A DNA stretch of 7,450 nt from a bacterium (lineage in GTDB: Bacteria > Bacteroidota > Bacteroidia > Bacteroidales > UBA932), in assembly GCA_004561775.1 (NCBI GenBank), contig SFUD01000029.1, positions 1 through 7,450 on the forward strand, read 5' to 3'. Below the pieces are notes generated by a model. The model was given only the letters and a program-made list of their open reading frames with translations, made no database searches and had not been told where the DNA came from. Every line of letters begins with the position of its first letter. Position 1 is the stretch's first letter. The translations under genes were made by a program, and so were the position numbers. This document shows, piece by piece, positions 1 through 6,279 of this stretch.

Positions 1-1
1 G

Positions 2-214
2 AGTTTCCTTATTATGATGCTTCTTATCTTTGTTGTGATGTATTTCTTTATGATACGTCCTCAGCAGAAGAAACAGAAGGAGATTGCCAAATTCAGAAAT
101 GAGCTGAAGAAGGGAGATAAGATTGTTACAATAGGCGGCATCTACGGTACAGTGGATGAGATTAGGGAGAAGTATGTGATTATTGTTGTAGATGGTGACG
201 TTAACCCCGTGTAG
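2..214 (+). CDS. yajC: YajC, preprotein translocase accessory subunit (5' partial, frame-disrupted)
   Basis: YajC is a small single-span inner membrane protein that associates with SecDF and supports Sec-dependent export. The reading frame enters from the left edge (Ser-Phe-Leu-Ile before the first Met at 14), so the true N-terminus is outside the window. A hydrophobic span is followed by the family signature MIRPQQKKQKE, then the soluble part with KKGDKIVTIGGIYGTV, typical of the family. The frame ends at TAG 212-214, after Asp-Gly-Asp-Val-Asn-Pro-Val. The expected C-terminus (Val-Asp-Lys-Ser-Ala-Ile-Val-Lys-Asp) continues in the -1 frame from 211 to the TAG at 259-261. One extra base in or near the CCCC run at 205-208 would rejoin the two parts at normal family length. 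It is therefore either a base missing from the sequence or a real truncation. The YbbR-like gene follows closely, as in other Bacteroidales. Confidence 0.9.
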   Translation, partial: SFLIMMLLIFVVMYFFMIRPQQKKQKEIAKFRNELKKGDKIVTIGGIYGTVDEIREKYVIIVVDGDVNPV

Positions 215-261
215 ACAAGAGCGCTATTGTAAAGGATATGAGTGACGTTCCTGCAAAGTAG
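211..261 (+). pseudogene. yajC: Out-of-frame C-terminal piece of yajC
   Basis: Read from 211, these 16 codons give VDKSAIVKDMSDVPAK and a TAG stop. This is the conserved end of Bacteroidetes YajC (…RVDKSAIVKD…DVP). It lies one frame back from the upstream yajC frame, which stops at 212-214. It has no start codon of its own in a useful position and should be read as part of yajC, separated by a one-base disruption, not as a separate gene. Confidence 0.85.
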
Positions 262-285
262 TCCGGCAGGAGTTAATGCAAAATA

Positions 286-1251
286 ATGTTTGCAGAGAGA
301 GTAAAAGAGAGCTTTAAGAGGGCAGGGAAGAATTGGTCTGTACTGATTGTTTCTCTGCTCTTGGCCGTTATTATGTGGATAACCCTAATCTTTTCAGAGG
401 ATTATTCATACGATTTAAGTTATAACCTAACCATAGAGACTGCCATTCCCGGCAGGGCTATGAATGCCTCTGCAAAGAGCGCGCTTAGCATAAAGGGAAC
501 TGCATCGGGATACTATCTGCTGCAGAAGACCTACACAGGCACTTACGACAACCTTAGCATCTCCGTAAACCCAAGGTGGCTTGTGCACAAAGGTGGAGAT
601 GAGTTTGCGCTGCCAGGGCCCGCAATAAAGCAATTGGTGCAAGAGGCTCTTGGCGAGAGAGTTGCAATAGAGTGGATTGCTTCAGACACGCTCTATTTTG
701 ATATTCCGCAGGAGTCTAACCGCAAGGTGCCTGTAGTGGCGCTGGCATCCCTTAAGTTCAAAAGCCAATATATGCAGGTGGGGCCGCTTAAGCTTACTCC
801 CGATTCTGTGCTGGTTTATGGCCCGGTGGAGCTTTTGGAGAATATAGACTCCATACATACCCTTCCGCTTAATCTAAAAGAGATTGAGAGTGCGCAGCAG
901 GGTATCCTCTCTCTCTCCCATATAAGCAATGTTACCATCTCTCCAAATGAGGTCTCATACAGTTTTGATGTCTGCAGATATGTGGAGAAGCGCATACAGT
1001 TGCCTGTGGGTGTTGCCAATCTTCCAGGATCTCTTATGGTGGCGGTAATCCCCCAGCGGGTAGAGTTGCGCTACAGGGTGCCTATTCCTGGAAAGGCTCT
1101 CTTCTCTCCGGCAGATTTTAAGGCTGAGGTAGACCTCTCCAATTTTGATGCGCTTGAGCATAATGTTGCCAGGGTTGTCCTCTCAAGAGCGCCAAAAGAG
1201 GTGGTCTGGTATGAGTTTAACCACAAGTTTGTGGAGGTTATCTACAAATGA
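286..1251 (+). CDS. YbbR-like domain protein, membrane anchored
   Basis: This 321-residue protein has an N-terminal cytoplasmic stretch rich in Lys and Arg (residues 1-17) and one hydrophobic membrane span (about 18-37). The rest is a mainly beta extracytoplasmic region. Residues about 145-228 fit the YbbR repeat, with the signature Pro-Asp-Ser-Val-Leu-Val-Tyr-Gly-Pro at 172-180 followed by Leu-Glu-Asn-Ile-Asp. Residues about 232-320 look like a further, weaker repeat. In Firmicutes the YbbR protein CdaR binds and modulates the diadenylate cyclase CdaA. Here no cyclase gene is adjacent, so a c-di-AMP role is only a possibility. The ATG at 286 places the membrane anchor correctly. A weak AGGAG lies 13 bases upstream, farther than usual. 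Spacing is 24 bases after the restored yajC stop and 20 bases before coaE, which fits one operon. Confidence 0.88.
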   Translation: MFAERVKESFKRAGKNWSVLIVSLLLAVIMWITLIFSEDYSYDLSYNLTIETAIPGRAMNASAKSALSIKGTASGYYLLQKTYTGTYDNLSISVNPRWLVHKGGDEFALPGPAIKQLVQEALGERVAIEWIASDTLYFDIPQESNRKVPVVALASLKFKSQYMQVGPLKLTPDSVLVYGPVELLENIDSIHTLPLNLKEIESAQQGILSLSHISNVTISPNEVSYSFDVCRYVEKRIQLPVGVANLPGSLMVAVIPQRVELRYRVPIPGKALFSPADFKAEVDLSNFDALEHNVARVVLSRAPKEVVWYEFNHKFVEVIYK

Positions 1252-1271
1252 ATATGTAAACTTTTTTGGCT

Positions 1272-1868
1272 ATGAAGAGATTTGCAATAACCGGAGGAAT
1301 AGGGAGTGGCAAGAGTTTTGTGTGCGCTCTCTTCTCAAAGATGGGCATTCCTGTCTATCTCTCGGATGCCCGCACAAAGGCGCTTTACCAGAGCGACAGG
1401 AAGTTGCTTGCCTCTCTGGCGCAAGTTGTGGGTGCAGATGTTGTTAAGGAGGGCAGATTGGATAAATCGCTGATGGCCAAGAGAATATTCTCTAACCAGG
1501 AGCTCTTGCTGCAGGTGGAGGCTCTGGTGCACCCCGCTGTAGTTGCAGATTTTATAAAATGGGCAGATGAGCAGGAGCGTCTCTTTGCGCCGCCCTTTGT
1601 GCTTATGGAGTCTGCCATTGTTTTGGAGAAGCCGCTTGTGCGCGCAAGTGTGGAGAAGGTGATAACCCTCACCGCTCCAATGGATGTGCGTCTTGCAAGG
1701 ATTATTGCCAGAGATGGGGTAGGGGAAGAGGAGGCTCAGAGAAGAATAGCCGTGCAGTGGGATGATTCCAAAAGAGAGGCTCTCTCCCACTATATAATAG
1801 TAAATGATGGTGTTGCTCCGTTGCTGCCTCAGTTGGAGAGAATTGTTGAGGCGGAGCGGCAGTTATAG
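1272..1868 (+). CDS. coaE: Dephospho-CoA kinase
   Basis: CoaE phosphorylates the 3'-hydroxyl of the ribose in dephospho-CoA with ATP, the last step of coenzyme A synthesis, in the cytoplasm. The 198-residue protein opens with a P-loop, GGIGSGKS at residues 8-15. It continues with the family's Ser-Asp-Ala-Arg segment near residue 31, a Val-His-Pro-Ala motif and Glu-Ser-Ala-Ile-Val-Leu-Glu in the core. The lid region has Arg-Arg-Ile-Ala-Val-Gln-Trp followed by Lys-Arg, and the C-terminal Tyr-Ile-Ile-Val-Asn-Asp-Gly is typical of the family. Length is normal (about 200). I chose ATG 1272 over the in-frame TTG at 1266 because it places the P-loop at the usual distance from the N-terminus. No clear Shine-Dalgarno sequence is present; the upstream bases are a T-run, as is common in this phylum. 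Confidence 0.96.
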   Translation: MKRFAITGGIGSGKSFVCALFSKMGIPVYLSDARTKALYQSDRKLLASLAQVVGADVVKEGRLDKSLMAKRIFSNQELLLQVEALVHPAVVADFIKWADEQERLFAPPFVLMESAIVLEKPLVRASVEKVITLTAPMDVRLARIIARDGVGEEEAQRRIAVQWDDSKREALSHYIIVNDGVAPLLPQLERIVEAERQL

Positions 1869-1889
1869 CAGTTTTAAAAGAAGAAGAGT

Positions 1890-2657
1890 ATGGGATTTGG
1901 AAAATGGATATCGGGAGCAGTAGGTTGGGCTCTTGCGGGGCCAATCGGAGGCCTGCTGGGCTATCTGCTTGGAAGTGTTTATGATATGAGCAATGAGCAG
2001 AAGTCTGCGAATGGAGAGGCTTCCGGTGGCAGAAGAGTGAATTTTGGAGCTGCCTACAACGATTACTCCGCGCAGGAGCGTCGCAACAGCTTTATGCTCT
2101 CTCTGCTGGTGCTCTCCTCTGCAGTTATGCGCGCAGATGGCAAGACAATGCGATCGGAGCTGGATTATGTAAAGCAGTTTATCCGCAATAATTTTGGAGA
2201 GTATGCGGTTGGGGATGCTTTGGCAATTCTTAAGGAGCTCTCTGCCAAAGAGATAAACTTAAATGAGGTGTGCGGGCAGATAAAATTCTATATGAACTCC
2301 TCGCAGCGTCTCCAGCTCTTCCACTATCTTGCGGGCATTGCCGCCGCAGATGGTTCTGTGGCAGAGGCGGAGCTCTCCACTCTGCGCACAATAGCCTCAC
2401 AGCTGGGGCTTCCAAATGCAGATGTGGAGTCTATTCTGGCGCTCTTTGGCCAGAGCGTGGAGTCTGCTTACAAAGTGCTTGAGATTACTCCCGATGCTAC
2501 AGACGATGAGGTTAAGCGTGCCTACAAGAGAATGGCTATGAAGTACCATCCGGACAGGGTTGCAACCCTTGGAGAAGATGTGCGCCTTAAGGCTGAAGAG
2601 AAGTTTAAGGCTGTTGCGGAGGCTTATGAGTGCATAAAGAAGGAGAGGGGATTGTAA
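1890..2657 (+). CDS. DjlA-like co-chaperone with TerB and J domains
   Basis: The 255-residue protein has the domain order of DjlA. A Gly-rich hydrophobic segment at about residues 7-31 (probable membrane anchor or glycine-zipper hairpin) comes first. A helical TerB-like domain follows (about 65-190), with the paired acidic motifs Arg-Ala-Asp-Gly-Lys at 81-85 and Ala-Ala-Asp-Gly-Ser at 152-156. A C-terminal J domain spans about 192-253, with the catalytic His-Pro-Asp at 220-222 after Lys-Arg-Ala-Tyr-Lys. J domains stimulate the ATPase of DnaK, and DjlA is a membrane-tethered J protein. The J domain is complete, so co-chaperone activity is likely; the client is unknown. Length is close to E. 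coli DjlA, but the E. coli gene context is different. The start is preceded by an A/G-rich stretch. It lies 21 bases after coaE and is followed by a new promoter, so it probably ends the first transcription unit. Confidence 0.88.
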   Translation: MGFGKWISGAVGWALAGPIGGLLGYLLGSVYDMSNEQKSANGEASGGRRVNFGAAYNDYSAQERRNSFMLSLLVLSSAVMRADGKTMRSELDYVKQFIRNNFGEYAVGDALAILKELSAKEINLNEVCGQIKFYMNSSQRLQLFHYLAGIAAADGSVAEAELSTLRTIASQLGLPNADVESILALFGQSVESAYKVLEITPDATDDEVKRAYKRMAMKYHPDRVATLGEDVRLKAEEKFKAVAEAYECIKKERGL

Positions 2658-2687
2658 TTGCTTGCTCTCACATTTTTATTACTTTTG
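2658..2687 (+). promoter_or_regulatory. Bacteroidetes-type promoter for the DUF5606-rimO-fabG block
   Basis: The -7 element TACTTTTG at 2680-2687 is a perfect match to the TAnnTTTG consensus of the Bacteroidetes primary sigma factor. A -33 TTG at 2658-2660 lies 19 bases upstream, inside the usual 19-21 spacing. It starts right after the djlA-like stop codon (2655-2657), in the only sizeable gap of the + strand block. Transcription would start around 2692-2695 and give a leader of roughly 40 bases. Confidence 0.65.
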
Positions 2688-2689
2688 CA

Positions 2690-2733
2690 GTTATATTTCA
2701 ATTATAGATATATTATAGACAGATTATAGTAAT
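2690..2733 (+). repeat. 11-base-period direct repeat in the DUF5606 leader
   Basis: ATTATAG occurs at 2701-2707, 2712-2718 and 2723-2729, at exact 11-base intervals. A weaker copy, GTTATAT (5 of 7 bases), sits at 2690-2696 in the same register. The array fills the interval between the predicted transcription start and the ATG at 2732, which directly follows the last copy. It may be an operator, an RNA-binding site or simply an A/T-rich translation-friendly leader. Confidence 0.75.
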
Positions 2734-3154
2734 GAAGACAGATTTAAAGAAGATTTTGGCAGTAGGAGGTCAGTCGGGCCTTTTCAACTATTTGGCTCAC
2801 ACCAGAGGCGGCGCAATAATAGAATCTATAGTAACAAAGAAGAGAACCTCTGTGGGAATAGATGCTAAGATTACATCTCTTGCAGATATCTCTATATATA
2901 CAGACGAGGGTGAGGCAAAGTTGCAGGAGGTGTTGGAGAGTATGCATGCCATTCTTGGAGAGAAGGATGCTCCCTCTTCCAAGAGCAATCCCGCAGAGAT
3001 TAAGGCTCTCTTTGCAGAGGCTCTGCCTAACTATGATGCAGACCGTTTCTACGTGTCACATATGAAGAAGGTGGTTGATTGGTACAACTGCCTGAAGAAC
3101 TATGCCTCTCTGGATTTTGAGCAGGAGGAGCAGCAAGAGCAGGAGCAGCAGTAG
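2732..3154 (+). CDS. DUF5606 family protein
   Basis: This 140-residue soluble protein resembles the DUF5606 family, found widely in Bacteroidetes and without a known function that I can name. The N-terminal part (residues 5-58) has the family pattern Ile-Leu-Ala-Val-Gly-Gly-Gln-Ser-Gly-Leu-Phe, then an Ile-Glu-Ser segment, and the marker Ser-Leu-Ala-Asp-Ile-Ser-Ile-Tyr-Thr at 49-57. After a Ser/Pro/Lys linker near 80-87, the C-terminal half has Leu-Phe-Ala-Glu-Ala-Leu-Pro-Asn-Tyr-Asp at 93-102 and Lys-Lys-Val-Val-Asp-Trp-Tyr at 112-118. It ends in a Glu/Gln tract (130-140). There is no signal peptide or membrane span, so it is probably cytoplasmic. It is the first gene behind its own promoter and lies 19 bases before rimO, with which it is probably co-transcribed. 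Confidence 0.85.
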   Translation: MKTDLKKILAVGGQSGLFNYLAHTRGGAIIESIVTKKRTSVGIDAKITSLADISIYTDEGEAKLQEVLESMHAILGEKDAPSSKSNPAEIKALFAEALPNYDADRFYVSHMKKVVDWYNCLKNYASLDFEQEEQQEQEQQ

Positions 3155-3173
3155 CAGAACTAAGAGGGTGTGA

Positions 3174-4505
3174 ATGAGTAGTCAGAGGGTTAAGCTTATA
3201 AGTCTGGGGTGCTCCAAGAATCTTGTGGATTCCGAGCATCTGCTAAGGCAGATTGCAGAGAGCGGTGTGGAGATTGTGCCCGCAGAGGCGCCCTATTCTG
3301 CAGACCACGCGCTGGATGTGGTGGTGATAAATACCTGCGGCTTTATTGCAGATGCAAAAGAGGAGTCTGTAAATACCATTCTGGAGGCCGTAGAGGCAAA
3401 GAGGCTGGGGATGGTCTCAAAGATATTGGTCTTTGGATGTCTCTCGCAGCGCTATCGGGAAGAGCTTATAAAGGAGATTCCGGAGGTGGATGGCTTCTTT
3501 GGAGCATTTGAGAGCAGAGAGGTGTTGCGCGCTATGGGCATTCCATTTAAGAAGAGTCTCTGCCGGCAGCGCTATCTTACCACTCCAAAGCATTATGCTT
3601 ACCTTAAAATCTCTGAGGGTTGCAACAGGCATTGCGCCTATTGCGCCATTCCGGGAATGCGGGGCAAGCACATCTCCGTACCGGTAGAAGAGCTGGTGGA
3701 GGAGGCTAAAAACCTTGCTGCAGAGGGGGTAAAGGAGCTTATTATAATTGCTCAGGATATTACCTATTATGGCCTGGATCTCTACGGCAAGCGCTCTCTG
3801 GGCAGGCTGCTCAAAGAACTTTGCAGGGTTGAGGGCATAGAATGGATAAGGCTGCACTACTCCTATCCTGCCTCTTTCCCGAAGGATGTTATTGCTATAA
3901 TGGCCTCTGAACCAAAAATTTGCAAGTATATGGACATACCTCTTCAGCACTCTTCCACAAAGGTGCTAAAGGCTATGAAGAGGGGAGTGGATGCAAAGAG
4001 AACGCAGGAGCTCATAGATGCCTTCCGCAAGGCTCTGCCCGGCATTACTCTGCGCACTACAATGATGGTGGGCTTTCCGGGCGAGGATGCAAGGGAGTTT
4101 GCCAAGCTGATGGAGTTTGTAAGGCGCAACCGCTTCGACCGGCTTGGAGCCTTTACCTACTCGGAGGAGGAGGGGACCTATGCGGCAGAGCACTATAAGG
4201 ATAGCGTTCGCGCTGCAACAAAAGAGCGCCGCTATGCCGCCCTTATGCAACTGCAGAGTTCCATCTCTTTGGAAAATAACAGCAGGCGCATAGGAACGCA
4301 GGAGAGGGTGATTGTGGATTCCTGCTCCGTTGGAGAGGGAGTGTGGATTGCCCGCAGCAGGAGCGAGAGCCCGGAGGTAGATGGCATTATAAAAGTTGCA
4401 ATACCAAAAGGCTTCTCAAAGCCGGCGCAACTAGTTGGCTCCTTTATAGAGGTAAAGATTACAGGTGCGGATGAGTATGACCTGGAGGCTGAGATGATAT
4501 TATAA
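3174..4505 (+). CDS. rimO: Ribosomal protein S12 (uS12) methylthiotransferase
   Basis: RimO is a radical-SAM enzyme that adds a methylthio group to the conserved Asp of ribosomal protein S12. The 443-residue protein shows the three parts of the family. The N-terminal methylthiotransferase domain carries cluster cysteines Cys13 (in Leu-Gly-Cys-Ser-Lys-Asn), Cys55 (Asn-Thr-Cys-Gly) and Cys89 (Phe-Gly-Cys-Leu). The radical-SAM domain has the CxxxCxxC motif at Cys150, Cys154 and Cys157 (CNRHCAYC), and Pro-Leu-Gln-His-Ser at 256-260. A TRAM domain occupies about 374-440. The Ser-Pro-Glu-Val-Asp-Gly motif at 399-404 and the start Lys-Leu-Ile-Ser-Leu-Gly-Cys-Ser-Lys-Asn favour RimO over its tRNA-modifying relative MiaB. 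All cluster ligands are present and length is normal. It sits between the DUF5606 gene and fabG with gaps of 19 and 26 bases. Confidence 0.96.
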   Translation: MSSQRVKLISLGCSKNLVDSEHLLRQIAESGVEIVPAEAPYSADHALDVVVINTCGFIADAKEESVNTILEAVEAKRLGMVSKILVFGCLSQRYREELIKEIPEVDGFFGAFESREVLRAMGIPFKKSLCRQRYLTTPKHYAYLKISEGCNRHCAYCAIPGMRGKHISVPVEELVEEAKNLAAEGVKELIIIAQDITYYGLDLYGKRSLGRLLKELCRVEGIEWIRLHYSYPASFPKDVIAIMASEPKICKYMDIPLQHSSTKVLKAMKRGVDAKRTQELIDAFRKALPGITLRTTMMVGFPGEDAREFAKLMEFVRRNRFDRLGAFTYSEEEGTYAAEHYKDSVRAATKERRYAALMQLQSSISLENNSRRIGTQERVIVDSCSVGEGVWIARSRSESPEVDGIIKVAIPKGFSKPAQLVGSFIEVKITGADEYDLEAEMIL

Positions 4506-4531
4506 TAAACAAACCATTAAATATTTGAGAT

Positions 4532-5278
4532 ATGAAATTACTAGAAGGAAAAGTGGCTCTTGTAACCGGAGCTGCAAGAGGCATTGGCAAGGCCGTTGCT
4601 CTTAAATTTGCCGCAGAGGGCGCAGATATTGCCTTTACAGACCTTGTAATAGATGAGAATGGTCAGAAGACAAAGAGCGAGATTGAGGCCTTTGGCGTAA
4701 GGGTGCTTGCAATAGCCTCCAACGCTGCTAATTTTGAGGAGTGCCACAATGTTGTAGATACAATTGTTAAGGAGTTTGGCAGATTGGATATTCTGGTAAA
4801 CAACGCCGGCATAACAAAGGATGGCCTTATGCTCAGAATGTCTGAGGCACAGTGGGATGCTGTAATTAATGTTAACCTTAAGTCTGCATTCAACTTCATC
4901 CACGCAGTAAGCCCGGTTATGATGCGCCAGAAGAGCGGCTCAATCATAAATATGAGCTCTGTAGTTGGTGTTCACGGCAATGCCGGCCAGTGCAACTATT
5001 CTGCATCAAAGGCAGGTATGATTGGTCTTGCAAAATCCATTGGTCAGGAGTTGGGCCCAAGAGGCATCCGCGCAAATGCAGTGGCGCCGGGCTTTATCAT
5101 TACAGATATGACAGCCAAGCTTCCGGACGAGATTAAGGCAGATTGGATGAAGAAGATTCCTCTCCGCAGAGGCGGTACACCTGAGGATATTGCAAATGTC
5201 TGCACCTTCCTTGCAAGTGATATGTCCTCTTACGTTAACGGTCAGGTTATCAGCATCTGCGGCGGTATGATGATGTAA
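4532..5278 (+). CDS. fabG: 3-oxoacyl-ACP reductase, SDR family
   Basis: FabG reduces 3-oxoacyl-ACP to 3-hydroxyacyl-ACP with NADPH in the type II fatty acid elongation cycle. The 248-residue protein is a complete classical short-chain dehydrogenase. It has the cofactor loop TGAARGIG at 12-19 and Asn-Asn-Ala-Gly at 90-93. The catalytic tetrad is Asn115, Ser143, Tyr156 and Lys160, with the Tyr-to-Lys spacing and Val-Val-Gly-x-x-Gly-Asn-x-Gly-Gln context of E. coli FabG. Ala-Pro-Gly-Phe-Ile at 185-189 and a C-terminal Gly-Gly-Met end complete the fold. Specificity for acyl-ACP is inferred from overall resemblance; no acpP, fabD or fabF gene is near, so another SDR substrate cannot be excluded. 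The ATG overlaps a short A/T palindrome (4521-4533). It lies 26 bases after rimO and is probably co-transcribed with it. Confidence 0.9.
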   Translation: MKLLEGKVALVTGAARGIGKAVALKFAAEGADIAFTDLVIDENGQKTKSEIEAFGVRVLAIASNAANFEECHNVVDTIVKEFGRLDILVNNAGITKDGLMLRMSEAQWDAVINVNLKSAFNFIHAVSPVMMRQKSGSIINMSSVVGVHGNAGQCNYSASKAGMIGLAKSIGQELGPRGIRANAVAPGFIITDMTAKLPDEIKADWMKKIPLRRGGTPEDIANVCTFLASDMSSYVNGQVISICGGMMM

Positions 5279-5293
5279 TCTGCAGAGTGCAGG

Positions 5294-5306
5294 ATATTTG
5301 AAATAT
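5294..5306. repeat. 13-base palindrome before the lipoprotein gene
   Basis: ATATTTGAAATAT is a perfect inverted repeat around a single central G. It is located 17 bases before the start of the lipoprotein gene. A version with one base different, ATATTTGAGATAT, overlaps the fabG start at 4521-4533. Function is unknown and it may be chance in A/T-rich gaps. Confidence 0.45.
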
Positions 5307-5322
5307 TAACAAACAACAGAGA

Positions 5323-6279
5323 ATGAAGAGTTCTTACAATTGCCCGTTTGCCGCACTTCTGCTTTCTGCATTGGTGCTGCTTTGTGCCTCTTGTGGCCCT
5401 CTCTATCACTACTTCAGCGTGGATAAGAGAGTTGAGAGCGCAACTCGTATAGATTTTGGAGATAATATTCCCGATATCTATATGGTTTACCCGGTAGATG
5501 CTCAAGGCAAGGCAATTAAGAGCGACAGTTTAAGTTACTCTTCGCTCTCGCTCTCTCTTGCAAGCTCCCTGGAGGAGTTGAGGGAGATGGAGAGCGGTTC
5601 TGTTGGCGTCTATACCCTTCCCTCAGACAACTTCTGCGGACTTGCTGAGGGAAAGGATATTGCCTATCTGAGAAAGCTTGTGGAGCAGGGCGGTTCTCCG
5701 CTGCAAATCTTTGTAAGCAACCTTAAGTTCTACAACTATCAGGTAAGCGGTTTTAACGGCAAGAGCCCTGTAAGGGTTGCCGTGCCATTCTCTCTCCTTC
5801 TGGAGATTTTTGACGCGGAGCGCGATACACTTCTGTATAGACGCAACCAGATGGATACGCTCATCTTTACAACTCAGTTGGATAACTATTCGGAGAGCTC
5901 TCTTGTAAGTTATCTGCAGAGCAACCAGGAGTTTATGGCCAGCAGCTACGGCAAATTCCTTGCTACAAGAATCTCTGATTATTGGATAACAAAGGAGCTG
6001 CTCCTGCTCAATTACGGCCATCTGGAGAATTGGGACAAGGGCTACAGGCTTGCCACAGAGCAATATGACTGGGATGGCGCAATAAAGCTCTTTATGCCAT
6101 ATACTGCAATGGAGGAGAATGTAAAGGCCTCGCACGCTGCCTACAACGTTGCAACCTGCCTCTATGCGCAGGGCAAGTTGGAACTGGCAATGGAGTGGGT
6201 TCTCTATGCGCAGAAGCGCCACAACTTTGCAGATTTGGCAGAACTTAAAGAGAAGCTTGAGAGGCTGGAGAGGCGCTAA
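5323..6279 (+). CDS. Lipoprotein with TPR-like C-terminus, DUF6340-like
   Basis: The 318-residue protein begins with a lipoprotein signal peptide: Lys2, a hydrophobic stretch at about 9-20 and a Cys-Ala-Ser-Cys-Gly cleavage region, with Cys24 the likely lipidated residue. The lipobox is loose (Cys at -3), as often in Bacteroidetes. It should be anchored in the cell envelope. The body resembles the DUF6340 family of Bacteroidetes lipoproteins. It has a Gly-Val-Tyr-Thr-Leu-Pro segment near 94-99 and a central mixed alpha/beta region. A Trp-x-x-Gly-Tyr-x-Leu-Ala stretch leads into the TPR-like helices at about 247-310, with Tyr-Asp-Trp-Asp-Gly-Ala-Ile-Lys-Leu-Phe, then Ala-Ala-Tyr-Asn-Val-Ala-Thr-Cys. 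No catalytic motif is seen and the molecular function is unknown. It lies 44 bases after fabG, probably last in the unit. Its stop codon overlaps that of the opposing lactonase gene. Confidence 0.8.
   Translation: MKSSYNCPFAALLLSALVLLCASCGPLYHYFSVDKRVESATRIDFGDNIPDIYMVYPVDAQGKAIKSDSLSYSSLSLSLASSLEELREMESGSVGVYTLPSDNFCGLAEGKDIAYLRKLVEQGGSPLQIFVSNLKFYNYQVSGFNGKSPVRVAVPFSLLLEIFDAERDTLLYRRNQMDTLIFTTQLDNYSESSLVSYLQSNQEFMASSYGKFLATRISDYWITKELLLLNYGHLENWDKGYRLATEQYDWDGAIKLFMPYTAMEENVKASHAAYNVATCLYAQGKLELAMEWVLYAQKRHNFADLAELKEKLERLERR

Noticed and set aside
286..1251. Calling the YbbR-like protein a regulator of c-di-AMP synthesis (CdaR).
   Set aside because: The CdaA partnership is established for Firmicutes. 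Here no cyclase gene is adjacent, so only the domain name is supported.
1266..1271. TTG at 1266 as the coaE start.
   Set aside because: ATG 1272 is two codons later, gives the normal distance to the P-loop and is the stronger start codon.
2701..2729. The ATTATAG repeats read CTATAAT on the - strand, resembling sigma-70 -10 boxes for antisense transcription into the djlA-like gene.
   Set aside because: The Bacteroidetes primary sigma factor uses TAnnTTTG rather than TATAAT, and no -33 element accompanies them.
3417..3950. Long open frame on the - strand opposite rimO, and similar ones opposite coaE (1335-1790) and the lipoprotein gene (5623-6222).
   Set aside because: They lie wholly within well-identified genes, show no family motifs and have compositions expected from antisense reading of biased codons.
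4521..4533. ATATTTGA before fabG as a -7 promoter element.
   Set aside because: The TA of TAnnTTTG is missing at the right distance, and a start site there would fall on the fabG ATG itself. fabG is better explained as co-transcribed with rimO.
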